Assembly (NCBI RefSeq): GCF_024807145.1
Contig: NZ_JANUCA010000001.1
Span: 310,001-374,000, forward strand
DNA length: 64,000 bases
Source of the DNA: Microbacterium sp. AK031
GTDB taxonomy: Bacteria > Actinomycetota > Actinomycetes > Actinomycetales > Microbacteriaceae
Reading direction: 5' to 3'
Shown: one piece after another, positions 24,277 to 32,752 of the stretch
How the letters are laid out: every line of letters starts with the position of its first letter
Position numbering within the stretch: the stretch's first letter is position 1
Program-made: the position numbers and the translations under genes
The notes under the pieces: model-generated
The model's database searches: none
What the model saw: the letters and a program-made list of their open reading frames with translations, nothing else
What the model was told of the DNA's origin: nothing

Positions 24277-25293
24277 TCAGCCGGCGGGGTCGAGCTGCAC
24301 GACCAGCGCGCGGTGGTCGCTGCCGGCGGCATCCAGCACGAGCGACCCGGTCGGCTCCCAGTTCTGGCTGGCCATGACGTGGTCGATCGGGGCGCCGAGC
24401 AGCTCGGGGAACGACTCCGGCCAGGTGCCGGTCACGCCCGTGCCGGTGCGGATCGCCGCATCCCGGCAATTGCCCATGTCGCCGCCGTCGATGCCCAGCG
24501 CGGCCATGTGATCGATCGTCGCATTGAAGTCTCCGGCGAGGATGAAGTCTCCGGCAGGGCACTGATCGGCGATCCACTCCAGGTCGGACTGCCAGCGCTC
24601 CATCGCCTCGACGCGCGGCGCGATCGCATGCACGGCCACGATGGTCGGCCCTTCGCCGTTTACCGGCATCACGACGGCACTCGGCACCGAACTCGTGTTG
24701 CTCGTGCCGTCTTCGGATGAACCGATCACCGAGTAGTCGCCCAGCTCCGGCGAGATGAGGATCGTGGTCTCCCACGCCTGCGGTCCGTTCGGGACGTCCC
24801 CGAACTGCACGTGGTGCACCCACATCGGGCGGCCCTGCTCGCGCAGCATCACCGCGATGCGTTCGCCGACGGACTCCGCGGTCTCCGGGAGTGTGACGAC
24901 GTCGACCTCCTGCTCGAGGATCGCATCGGCGATGGTTTCGGCGGAGACGGCCTCTCCGGCGGTGTTCCAGGTGAGCACTCGAACGCTCGTATCGGACTTG
25001 GCGGGGAGTTCACCGGTGCCGAACCCGCGGATGAGGCCGATTCCGCCGATCGCCGCCGACCCCAGCAGCGCCACGACGAGGATGGAGGCGGCGAATCCGC
25101 GCAGCGGCCTGGCGAACAGAAGCAGCAGTGACAGCACCGCGATCGCGAGGAGACCTGCCAGCACTGCGCCCCGCACGGCGACCAGCTGCGCGAACGGGAA
25201 GGTCTGTTCGAGGCGGAAGAACTGCGGCCATACGACGATCGCCGTCGTGATCGCGAACAGGACCGTCAGCAGGATCCCCAAGAGTCGAAACAT
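24277..25293 (-). CDS. Endonuclease/exonuclease/phosphatase (EEP) family membrane protein
   Basis: A 338-residue protein with three N-terminal membrane helices (about 5-25, 40-60, 65-90) and an extracytoplasmic EEP domain (about 105-337). The EEP pattern is partly visible: LTWNTAGE, a TLPETAESV Glu, AVHAIAP, LAGDFNATIDH (Asp-Asn) and the terminal GSDHRALVVQL (Asp-His). It probably cleaves phosphodiesters or phosphomonoesters outside the membrane; substrate unknown. The ATG at 25293 lies 7 nt after TACGCT. Confidence 0.88.
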   Translation of the reverse strand: MFRLLGILLTVLFAITTAIVVWPQFFRLEQTFPFAQLVAVRGAVLAGLLAIAVLSLLLLFARPLRGFAASILVVALLGSAAIGGIGLIRGFGTGELPAKSDTSVRVLTWNTAGEAVSAETIADAILEQEVDVVTLPETAESVGERIAVMLREQGRPMWVHHVQFGDVPNGPQAWETTILISPELGDYSVIGSSEDGTSNTSSVPSAVVMPVNGEGPTIVAVHAIAPRVEAMERWQSDLEWIADQCPAGDFILAGDFNATIDHMAALGIDGGDMGNCRDAAIRTGTGVTGTWPESFPELLGAPIDHVMASQNWEPTGSLVLDAAGSDHRALVVQLDPAG

Positions 25294-25300
25294 CCCTCCG

Positions 25301-25306
25301 AGCGTA
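25301..25306 (-). promoter_or_regulatory. -10 element, leaderless start of EEP gene
   Basis: TACGCT (minus strand) with a 7-nt spacer to the ATG at 25293. Confidence 0.6.
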
Positions 25307-25393
25307 CGGCCGCCTGCTGTGAATCTTCTGGTTCGACGGCACGCGCGTCGCGGGTCCGCTGCCAGGACCGCCGACCGGCATCGGGCGCCGCGA

Positions 25394-25399
25394 TACGCT
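25394..25399 (+). promoter_or_regulatory. -10 element, leaderless start of PHP gene
   Basis: TACGCT, 6 nt before the ATG at 25406. The same hexamer serves the divergent EEP gene 88 bp away. Confidence 0.6.
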
Positions 25400-25405
25400 C
25401 AGAGG

Positions 25406-26296
25406 ATGACGGATGACGCGGTGCCGAGCCCCGGTGCGAACAGGTTCTCAGGGCCCAACGATCTGCACCTGCACTCCAATCATTCCGACGGCACCCAGAC
25501 TCCGGCAGAGGTGATGCGGCAGGCGCACGCCCACGGGGTCCGAACGGTCGCCCTCACGGACCATGACCGCAGCACGGGCTGGGACGAGGCGGCGCGTGCC
25601 GCGGCATCCCTCGGCATGACCTTCCTCCCTGGAATGGAGCTGTCCGCGAAGTACGAGTGGCGCAGCGTGCACGTGCTCGGGTACCTGTTCGATCCCGACG
25701 ACGACCCGCTTCGTGCCGAGACCGATCGCATCCGAGGCGACCGCATCGGTCGGGCGGAGCGGATCGTGCGGAGCATCGGCCGCGACTACGACCTCGTGTG
25801 GGATGACGTGCTCGCGCAGACGGCAGGGGACGCCACGGTCGGACGCCCGCACATCGCCGATGCCCTCGTCGCCCGTGGCATCGTCAGCGACCGCAGTGCG
25901 GCATTCGACGGCATCCTGCATCCGCGGGAAGGGTATTATGAGCCGCATTACGCCCCCGATCCGCTCACTGCGGTGAACCTCATCACCGGCGCGGGGGGAG
26001 TGGCGGTGATCGCGCATCCCGTCACCTCGGGACGCGACCGCATGATGCCGATCCCTTTCATCGAGCGACTGGTCGCCGCCGGCCTCGGGGGCTTCGAGAT
26101 CGACCACCGTGAGAACACGGAGGCGGGTAAGAAGGTCCTGCGTGACCTGGCCGCCACGCACGATCTCATCGTGACCGGGTCGAGCGACTATCACGGAGCG
26201 GGCAAGCCGAATGTGCCCGGCGAGAACACGACCTCAGACGAGATGGTCGCGCGCATCATCGAACGTGCGACGGGAACCGGGCCGCGCTACGCCTGA
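25406..26296 (+). CDS. PHP-domain phosphoesterase (YciV/RNase AM-like)
   Basis: A 296-residue PHP-family metal-dependent phosphoesterase. Metal ligands are visible as H21 and H23 (DLHLHSNHSDG), the TDHDRSTGW Asp-His, Glu in LPGMELSAKY, His in VIAHPV and the C-terminal SSDYHG. The group includes E. coli YciV, which trims 5' ends of RNA and hydrolyses 3',5'-bisphosphates; a role of this sort is likely but not certain. The stop lies inside an 18-bp tandem duplication and a strong terminator follows. Confidence 0.92.
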   Translation: MTDDAVPSPGANRFSGPNDLHLHSNHSDGTQTPAEVMRQAHAHGVRTVALTDHDRSTGWDEAARAAASLGMTFLPGMELSAKYEWRSVHVLGYLFDPDDDPLRAETDRIRGDRIGRAERIVRSIGRDYDLVWDDVLAQTAGDATVGRPHIADALVARGIVSDRSAAFDGILHPREGYYEPHYAPDPLTAVNLITGAGGVAVIAHPVTSGRDRMMPIPFIERLVAAGLGGFEIDHRENTEAGKKVLRDLAATHDLIVTGSSDYHGAGKPNVPGENTTSDEMVARIIERATGTGPRYA

Positions 26297-26316
26297 GAGC
26301 CGCGCTACGCCTGAGC
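26281..26316. repeat. 18-bp tandem duplication spanning the PHP gene stop
   Basis: GCCGCGCTACGCCTGAG(A/C) occurs at 26281-26298 and 26299-26316, 17 of 18 identical. The first copy carries the last codons (RYA) and stop; the second repeats them after the stop. Confidence 0.85.
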
Positions 26317-26332
26317 AGCGTGCTGCAGACGA

Positions 26333-26366
26333 CAGTGGGGCGGATGCCGCAGCATCCGCCCCACTG
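26333..26366. terminator. Bidirectional terminator between PHP and helicase genes
   Basis: Arms 26333-26347 and 26352-26366 give a perfect 15-bp stem with loop CGCA, followed by AAAGAAAAG on the plus strand, which reads as a U-rich tract for the minus-strand... helicase side. The stem contains GGATGC/GCATCC. Confidence 0.88.
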
Positions 26367-26377
26367 AAAGAAAAGAC

Positions 26378-27889
26378 CTACGCGCCTGCCGGCGCGGCGC
26401 CACCCGAACGGCGACGGCGGCGACGGCGCTGGGGAGCGGACTTGCCGTCGTGGTGCTCTCCGCCCTTGCCATCGTGCGTGCCTGCACCCTCTGCATCGCG
26501 GTCGACCGTCGGCGCGGCATCCGACGATGCCGGCGTGCTCGCCTCTGCACCTTCGGTGAACGTCGAGCCGACCTTGTCGCCCGCGCCGCGGCGACGGCGA
26601 CGACGACGGGTGGAGCCGTCTGCCGAACCCTGCTCGGCGGCGGCATCCGCAGCGCGCTCGGGGCGGGGAGCCCGCTGGGTCTTGACCGACTGCGTCTTGG
26701 GCGCCGTCGTCAGGCGGCCCTTGGTGCCTGCGGGGATGTCGAGATCGTCGAACAGGTGCGGACTCGACGAGTACGTCTCGACGGGGTCGGGCTGACCGAA
26801 CTCGAGAGCACGGTTGATGAGGGCCCACTTGTGCAGGTCCTCCCAGTCCACGAATGTCACGGCGATGCCGGTCTTGCCCGCGCGGCCGGTGCGGCCGGCG
26901 CGGTGCAGGTACGTCTTGTCCTCGTCAGGGATCGTGTGGTTGATCACGTGGGTCACGTCGTCGACGTCGATGCCGCGCGCAGCGACATCGGTCGCGACGA
27001 GCACGTCGCGCTTGCCTGCCTTGAACGCTGCCATGGAGCGCTCGCGCTGTTCCTGACCCATGTCGCCGTGCACGCCGCCGACGTTGAAGCCGCGGTCGCC
27101 GAGCTCGTCGACCAGTCGCTGAGCCGCACGCTTGGTGCGGGTGAAGATCACGGTCTTGCCACGGCCTTCGGCCTGCAGGATGCGAGCGATGACTTCGTCC
27201 TTGTCGAGGGAGTGCGCGCGGTACACCAGGTGCTTGATGTTCGCCTGCGTCAGGCCCTCGTCAGGGTCGTTGGCACGGATGTGGATCGGGTTCGACATGA
27301 ACCGGCGAGCCAGAGCCACGATCGGTCCTGGCATGGTCGCCGAGAACAGCTGCGTGTGCCGCACTGCCGGCACCTTCTGGAAGATCTTCTCGATGTCGGC
27401 GAGGAAGCCGAGATCGAGCATCTTGTCGGCCTCGTCGAGCACGACCTCGGTCGCGTTCGACAGATCGAGCAGGCGCTGGCCGGCGAGGTCGATCAGACGA
27501 CCGGGGGTGCCGACGACGATCTGCGCGCCCGCCTTGAGCTGATCGATCTGGCCCTCATACGCCTTGCCGCCGTAGATGGCGACGACGCTGGTGGGGCGGT
27601 TGCTGGTGAGCAGGTCGATGTCCTCGTACACCTGCACCGCGAGCTCGCGCGTCGGCACGACGATGAGCGCCTTGACACCGTGCTCCGGATCCTTGCCCAG
27701 GCGCTGCACGACGGGGATGCCGAATCCGAAGGTCTTGCCGGTACCCGTCTTGGCCTGACCGATGATGTCCTGGCCGGGAAGGCCGAGGGGGATGGTCTGC
27801 TCCTGAATGGGGAACGCGTCGACGATGCCTTTGGAGGCGAGCGCGTCGATTATGTCCTGATCGACGTTGAGATCAGCGAAAGTTGTCAC
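26378..27889 (-). CDS. DEAD-box RNA helicase, RhlE type, with basic C-terminal tail
   Basis: A 503-residue helicase. Q motif (FPIQEQTIPLGL), motif I (GQAKTGTGKT, about 41-50), VVLDEADKMLDLGF, LFSATMPG and motif VI HRAGRTGRAG are present. The tail is rich in Arg, Glu and Ala (STRRRRRRRGAGD...QRRRRRRRSGG). The frame stays open 5' for another 170 codons, but homologues begin MTTFADL, matching the GTG at 27889. In M. tuberculosis the homologue (rhlE, Rv3211) also lies next to a ferritin-like gene and DUF3107. Confidence 0.93.
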   Translation of the reverse strand: MTTFADLNVDQDIIDALASKGIVDAFPIQEQTIPLGLPGQDIIGQAKTGTGKTFGFGIPVVQRLGKDPEHGVKALIVVPTRELAVQVYEDIDLLTSNRPTSVVAIYGGKAYEGQIDQLKAGAQIVVGTPGRLIDLAGQRLLDLSNATEVVLDEADKMLDLGFLADIEKIFQKVPAVRHTQLFSATMPGPIVALARRFMSNPIHIRANDPDEGLTQANIKHLVYRAHSLDKDEVIARILQAEGRGKTVIFTRTKRAAQRLVDELGDRGFNVGGVHGDMGQEQRERSMAAFKAGKRDVLVATDVAARGIDVDDVTHVINHTIPDEDKTYLHRAGRTGRAGKTGIAVTFVDWEDLHKWALINRALEFGQPDPVETYSSSPHLFDDLDIPAGTKGRLTTAPKTQSVKTQRAPRPERAADAAAEQGSADGSTRRRRRRRGAGDKVGSTFTEGAEASTPASSDAAPTVDRDAEGAGTHDGKGGEHHDGKSAPQRRRRRRRSGGAAPAGA

Positions 27890-28075
27890 TTGTTCTATTG
27901 CCTGTCCGGCGGGCCTTCGAGAGTGAAGAGAGCGCCACGTTACGGATCCACGCCGTCTCTTGTGCCACAGGCGCGGGGCCCCGCTCCAACGGCAGGGCTT
28001 CTTCCAGACTACCCGAGCAGAGCGAAACGGTTGAAAGGCCGGTGTTCCCGGGCGCAGCGCGGGTAGTCTGAGACT
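27890..28075. other. 186-bp divergent promoter region
   Basis: No gene seen. It should hold the minus-strand leader of the helicase and, at its right end, the -10 of the ferritin-like gene. There is a GC-rich inverted patch (GCGGGGCCCCGC near 27977-27988). Confidence 0.4.
28064..28069 (+). promoter_or_regulatory. -10 element, leaderless start of ferritin-like gene
   Basis: TAGTCT with 6 nt to the GTG at 28076. Confidence 0.6.
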
Positions 28076-28786
28076 GTGGTGAAGTGGTTCTGGCAACGCG
28101 ATGCTCCCCGGCGTACTCTGACTCTCCGCACTCGCGGAGACGACGGCGGGGCCATGCGCGTCGACTTCGCCGAACTCGCGCCCGAACTGAATCGCTTCCT
28201 CGGCCAGGCGGCGTACCTGCAGCTGGGTTACTTCGAGACTCTGACGCGACTGATCAGAGCGACGCCCGAGCTTGAGGAGAAGGCCGCGATCACGCGTGCT
28301 GCGGGCGCCGCTCTCAGCAAACACCGCGGCATCGTCGACGTCATCCGCGAGCAGGGGGAGGATGCCACTGAGCTCATGCTGCCGTTCCGCGAGCATCTCG
28401 ACGCCTTCCGACGCAAGACGATCGGCGTACGACCGCGCGAGACGTTACTGGCCGTCTACATCACGGCCGGGATGCTGGATGACTTCTACCTCGCCCTCGC
28501 CTCCAGCTACGGCGAGACGGGACGCCGGATCGCGGACATCCTCCGCGAGGACGACGACACCGGAGAGATCGTCGAGATACTCAAGCGCACCATCGAGTCC
28601 GACGACGAGTGGCGTTCGCTGCTGTCGATGTGGGCACGCCGGCTCGTCGGCGACACCGTTCTCGTGGCACGCCAGGCGCTGCGGCCCGAGCGTCTCGCCG
28701 AAGAGGAAGACCGCGTGGAGCCCGTCTACACCGAACTCATGGGCGCGCACGCGCGCCGCATGGATGCGATGGGCCTCGCCGCATAG
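28076..28786 (+). CDS. Ferritin-like-fold protein (Rv3210c-type)
   Basis: A 236-residue, mostly helical protein. Pairs of helices with LNRFLGQAAYLQLGYFETLTRL and ILKRTIESDDEWRSLLSMWARRLVG fit the ferritin-like four-helix bundle annotated for actinobacterial homologues next to DUF3107 and rhlE. The usual EXXH diiron motif is not obvious, so metal binding is doubtful. Function unknown. The GTG at 28076 (MVKWFW) is supported by the -10 spacing. Confidence 0.75.
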   Translation: MVKWFWQRDAPRRTLTLRTRGDDGGAMRVDFAELAPELNRFLGQAAYLQLGYFETLTRLIRATPELEEKAAITRAAGAALSKHRGIVDVIREQGEDATELMLPFREHLDAFRRKTIGVRPRETLLAVYITAGMLDDFYLALASSYGETGRRIADILREDDDTGEIVEILKRTIESDDEWRSLLSMWARRLVGDTVLVARQALRPERLAEEEDRVEPVYTELMGAHARRMDAMGLAA

Positions 28787-28797
28787 AGCGGACCCGG

Positions 28798-29085
28798 TCA
28801 GATCCCGAGCGCGACCTTCTTCTCGGCGTCTGAGCGGAGCCGAGAAGAAGTGATCGCGTAGCCGGCCGCGGCACAGATCACCACGGCTCCGCCGACGCTC
28901 GCCAGCCACAGCCAGCCGCTGTCCTCACCGACGCCCGCCCACTGCATGAGCGTGTAGACGACAGCGGCGACGGCCGTCGAGATCGCCGGGACGACCGCCA
29001 CGCCGCGCAACGCGCGGTGCGGCAGCAGATAGTGCACGCCGATGCCCAGCGCGCACGCGGCGATGAGCGCGAGAAGGATGTACAT
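28798..29085 (-). CDS. Small three-TM membrane protein
   Basis: A 95-residue protein of three hydrophobic helices ending in a short charged tail (SSRLRSDAEKK). No family recognised. It starts 6 bp after the stop of the DUF3107 gene on the same strand, so it is the second gene of a two-gene operon. It converges with the ferritin-like gene. Confidence 0.7.
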   Translation of the reverse strand: MYILLALIAACALGIGVHYLLPHRALRGVAVVPAISTAVAAVVYTLMQWAGVGEDSGWLWLASVGGAVVICAAAGYAITSSRLRSDAEKKVALGI

Positions 29086-29091
29086 CGCGGA

Positions 29092-29316
29092 TCAGGCGAC
29101 GAAACCGACGCGACGCGACTCCTCGGTGCCCAGTTCGATGTAGGCGAGATTCGCGGTCGGGACGATGTAGGAGTTGCCCTTCACATCGGTGAAGCTCACC
29201 TGCGCGGCACTCTGCTCGAGAGCCGCGGTCACCTGGGTGCGGACGTCGTCCGCACTGGTGGAGGTCTCGAAGTTCAGTTCGCGGCCGGTGTTGATGATGC
29301 CGATGCGGATTTCCAC
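29092..29316 (-). CDS. DUF3107 small conserved protein
   Basis: A 74-residue protein, MEIRIGIINTGRELNFETS...GNSYIVPTANLAYIELG, matching the ATP-binding-like DUF3107 family (TB9.4, Rv3208A). Function unknown. The GTG start is set by AAGGAGC upstream on the minus strand (about 29321-29327). The location beside the ferritin-like gene, rhlE and adnAB is conserved in actinobacteria. Confidence 0.93.
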   Translation of the reverse strand: MEIRIGIINTGRELNFETSTSADDVRTQVTAALEQSAAQVSFTDVKGNSYIVPTANLAYIELGTEESRRVGFVA

Positions 29317-29463
29317 GCGTGCTCCTTGAAGATTCGGGGACTGCGCCCAACTCTACCCCGGCAGCGCCGACGCGGATCGGGCCTGGCGGCCGGTTTCGCC
29401 GTGGGCGCACACGCATCTCTCTGCGCAGCCGCGGAGCAGTTCGGCAGTGTCCGGGCATCCCGA

Positions 29464-29469
29464 TAGCGT
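29464..29469 (+). promoter_or_regulatory. -10 element, leaderless start of adnA
   Basis: TAGCGT with a 7-nt spacer to the ATG at 29477; it argues against a start at 29447. Confidence 0.6.
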
Positions 29470-29476
29470 GGATGCC

Positions 29477-32400
29477 ATGACAGAGGATGCCGGACAGCGC
29501 GCAGTCGTGGACGCGGTTGTCGAGGCATCCGGAGTGATCATCGGCGCCCCGGGAACGGGCAAGACACAGACGCTGATCGACAGGGTCGCCGTGCTCCTGG
29601 GCGCACACGCGCTCGCGCCGGAGGAAGTACTGGTGCTGACACCGAACCGTCAGGCCGCGACGGTGCTGCGCGACCGCATCGGCGTACGCATCGGGCAGGC
29701 GACGCCAGGGCCACTGGCTCGCTCGCTCGGATCATTCGCATTCCAGCTCGTCCGCGGCGCGATGGTCCACGCGGGAGAAGAGCCCCCTGCGCTTCTCACC
29801 GGTGCCGATCAGGATCGCATCATCGCCGATCTGCTCGCCGGCGACGTCGAAGACGAGGCCGCCGGTCGTCCGTCGCGCTGGCCGGAATCTCTGAGCGCCG
29901 GCGTGCGCGCCTCGAAGGGGTTCCGATCCGAGCTGCGCGCGTTCCTCGCGGAATGCACCGAGCTGGGAGTGCAACCGCGCGAGCTGCAGGCATCCGAGCG
30001 GCCGGTCTGGCGCGCGGTGGGCGCCTTCATCGACGAGTACCGCGCCGTCCTCGGTGGCATGCGCACCGCGTACCGAGACGCGGCCGATCTTGTGAGCGAG
30101 GCGGCGGCGATCCTTCGCGACGCGGATGCAGCGGTGCTCGGACCGCTCGCACCGCTGCGCGTCGTCCTGATCGATGACGCGCAGGAGATCACCAGGGGAG
30201 GCATCACGATGGTGCGCGCGCTGCGCGCCAGGGGCATCGCCGTCCTCGCCTTCGGCGATCCCGACATCTCCTCCGGCGCCTTCCGGGGCGCGAGCCCCCA
30301 GCTGTTCCATGACCTGTCGGGTGTGCTCGAGCGCGTGTTCGTGCTGGAGACCCCGCACCGTCAGAAGCGGGCACTCACCGATCTCACCCGCACTGTGACA
30401 CAGGCGATCGGTGTCGCCGGTCGCGTCGAACACCGTCGCGCCCCCGGCCCAGCGGCTGAGATCCCTACACCGGCCGTGCCCTTCGACGCGCCGGTGCAGG
30501 CGTTCCTCGCCCCATCTCCGTATGAGGAGGCCGACCGGATCGCCGGCACGCTCCGCGACTGGCATCTCACCCATGGCATCGCATGGAGCGACATGGCTGT
30601 GATCGCCCATGACACCAGGCAGGTGACGTCGCTCGAGACCGAGCTCGCGGCACGCGAGGTGCCGACACGGGCCGCAGGCGTGCAGAGGCCGCTCGGCAGC
30701 GAGGGCGTCGTCCGCGACATCGTCGGCATCGTTCGACTCGCACTCACCCCGGTCGAAGATCGTGAACCCGAGATGCTCATCGACGCGCTGCGCTCGCCGT
30801 TCGGAGGGATGGATGCCGTCGGCCTCCGACGCCTGCGTGCGCGGCTGCGTCACGTCGAGCTCGCAGACGGCGGATCTACGCCGGCGTCGGAGCTGTTCCG
30901 CCAGGCCATGGCGTTTCCCGCGCACTTCACATTCGTCGACGCGCCGGAGGCCAGGGTCGCCTCCCGTTTCGCCACGACACTGGCCGAGACCGCCGCCGCG
31001 GCCGACGCGGGGGAGACGATCCACGAGCTGCTCTGGCGCATCTGGGATAACGCGCGCGCTCTCGACGGCTCCAAGCTGCAGCAGTACTGGCGCGCGGCGT
31101 CCGAACAGCCAGGCGGCGGCGAGACTGCCAGGGCGCTCGATGCGCTCGTCGCGCTGTTCGATGCCGCCAAGCGCTTCGTCGAGCGCACACCGAACGAGCG
31201 TCCAGAGGTGTTCGTGCGAGACATCCTCGACAGCGAAGTTCCCGAAGACACGCTCTCTACCCCCGAACGGCCGGGGCTCGTGACGCTGCTCACGCCGGCG
31301 ACGGCGCTGGGCACCCAGTTCGACGCCGTCATCGTCGCCGGCGTGCAGGACGGCGTGTGGCCCAACGTTCGGCTGCGCGGAGGGCTGCTGGAGACATGGC
31401 GTCTCGCCGATGCCGTCATCGCCGCGCGCACGGGCGAACCTGAGACGGCGCCCGGCGTGCTCGATCGGCGCCGCGATGCCCTGCACGACGAACTGCGTCT
31501 CTTCGTGAGGGCGCTGTCGCGGGCGCGCTCGCGCATCGTCGTCACCGCGGTGGACGACGACGCCACCGGGCCCAGTCCCTTCTTCAGTTTCCTGCCGGAC
31601 CCGCCGCCCGCATCCGCGCATCCGGCAGCGGAGCATCCGCTCACCCTGCGAGGACTCGTGGCGCGTCATCGGCGCACTCTCACGAGTTCGATCGACCCCG
31701 ACACCCGTGCGGATGCCGCGGGCCAGCTCTCTGTCTTGGCACACGAGGGCATCCCGGGAGCCGATCCGGGGGAGTGGTACGGGGTCGCCGCGCCGTCGAC
31801 GTCAGCTCCATTGCACGATCTGTCGACCGGGGCCGCGCGAGTCTCGCCGTCGAAGATGGAATCGTTCGAGGAATGCGAACTGAACTGGGCGATCGCGGCG
31901 CTCGGCGGCGACACGGTCCTGCCCCCGTCCGCGGGAATGGGCACGATCATCCACGAGGCGATGGAGACGGTTCCCGATGGGGATCTTGAGAAGCTGCGCG
32001 CTGTCGTCGCCGAGCATTGGCCGGAGTTGGATTTCGAGACCGAGTGGATCGGGCGCAAGGAGCGCCGCCGCGCGGATCTCTACATAGAGCGCCTGCACTC
32101 GTACATCTGGGAGGTGTCGAGCGATCGCGGGCGCGTGCTCGCCAGTGAAGTGGAATTCCGCTTCGCCGTCGATGTCGCGGCGGCCGATGAGGCGCGCAGC
32201 GCAGAGGACGATTCGGCTGCCGTGCCGGCTGTGCACGTGGGTGACGAGGTTCACGGCCCGCACCGAGCCGTGGTGCACGGCTTCATCGATCGCGTCGAGG
32301 CGTACCCGAGCGGCGCGGGCGAGCACGCTGCCGCTCGTGGTCGTGGGTGGACCGGCATGGCAGAAGGACTCAGCGGCGAGTGCGTCGTCGTCGTGGATCT

Positions 32401-32752
32401 GAAGACCGGTAAGAACGAGCCGACGACGGATGCGAAGTGCGAGGAGCACGCGCAGCTGGCGGCGTATCAGGTCGCCGTGCAACAGGGACTGATCGACGGC
32501 GCCGATGCCGGTGCGCTCGCCGGGGCCCGGCTTCTGCTCGTCGCCAACACGCTGTCGGGCAGCGACTACCGCGTCGCCCATCAGCACACGCTCGAGGGCG
32601 AGGCGCGCAGCAGGTTCCTGAAGCGTCTCGCATCGGCAGCCAGGGGGATGTCGGGCGACCGCTTCACGGCTCACGTCGAAGCGCACTGCGCCGACGTGCA
32701 GTGGCGTGTACATCCGTGCCGCATCCACACCGTGCCGGCGGTCAGCGCATGA
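29477..32752 (+). CDS. adnA: AdnA-like UvrD/RecB-nuclease subunit of the AdnAB double-strand-break resection enzyme
   Basis: A 1091-residue protein with a superfamily 1A motor and a C-terminal RecB-type nuclease. Walker A is GAPGTGKT (23-30), Walker B lies in VLIDDAQEITRG, and the nuclease residues D974 and K976 are in VVDLKTGK, with HEAME upstream. Motif V, normally T-x-H-x-x-KGLE, reads TPATALGTQFD, so the motor looks partly degenerate, as in mycobacterial AdnA where AdnB is the main motor. AdnAB resects DNA ends for recombination in actinobacteria lacking RecBCD/AddAB. The gene ends in an ATGA overlap with adnB. Cysteines in FEECELNW and near the C-terminus could bind an Fe-S cluster (uncertain). 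Confidence 0.9.
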   Translation: MTEDAGQRAVVDAVVEASGVIIGAPGTGKTQTLIDRVAVLLGAHALAPEEVLVLTPNRQAATVLRDRIGVRIGQATPGPLARSLGSFAFQLVRGAMVHAGEEPPALLTGADQDRIIADLLAGDVEDEAAGRPSRWPESLSAGVRASKGFRSELRAFLAECTELGVQPRELQASERPVWRAVGAFIDEYRAVLGGMRTAYRDAADLVSEAAAILRDADAAVLGPLAPLRVVLIDDAQEITRGGITMVRALRARGIAVLAFGDPDISSGAFRGASPQLFHDLSGVLERVFVLETPHRQKRALTDLTRTVTQAIGVAGRVEHRRAPGPAAEIPTPAVPFDAPVQAFLAPSPYEEADRIAGTLRDWHLTHGIAWSDMAVIAHDTRQVTSLETELAAREVPTRAAGVQRPLGSEGVVRDIVGIVRLALTPVEDREPEMLIDALRSPFGGMDAVGLRRLRARLRHVELADGGSTPASELFRQAMAFPAHFTFVDAPEARVASRFATTLAETAAAADAGETIHELLWRIWDNARALDGSKLQQYWRAASEQPGGGETARALDALVALFDAAKRFVERTPNERPEVFVRDILDSEVPEDTLSTPERPGLVTLLTPATALGTQFDAVIVAGVQDGVWPNVRLRGGLLETWRLADAVIAARTGEPETAPGVLDRRRDALHDELRLFVRALSRARSRIVVTAVDDDATGPSPFFSFLPDPPPASAHPAAEHPLTLRGLVARHRRTLTSSIDPDTRADAAGQLSVLAHEGIPGADPGEWYGVAAPSTSAPLHDLSTGAARVSPSKMESFEECELNWAIAALGGDTVLPPSAGMGTIIHEAMETVPDGDLEKLRAVVAEHWPELDFETEWIGRKERRRADLYIERLHSYIWEVSSDRGRVLASEVEFRFAVDVAAADEARSAEDDSAAVPAVHVGDEVHGPHRAVVHGFIDRVEAYPSGAGEHAAARGRGWTGMAEGLSGECVVVVDLKTGKNEPTTDAKCEEHAQLAAYQVAVQQGLIDGADAGALAGARLLLVANTLSGSDYRVAHQHTLEGEARSRFLKRLASAARGMSGDRFTAHVEAHCADVQWRVHPCRIHTVPAVSA

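Noticed and set aside
26378..28396. A 672-codon version of the DEAD-box helicase
   Set aside because: The extra 170 codons are antisense to the ferritin-like gene; helicases of this type start MTTFADL, at 27889.
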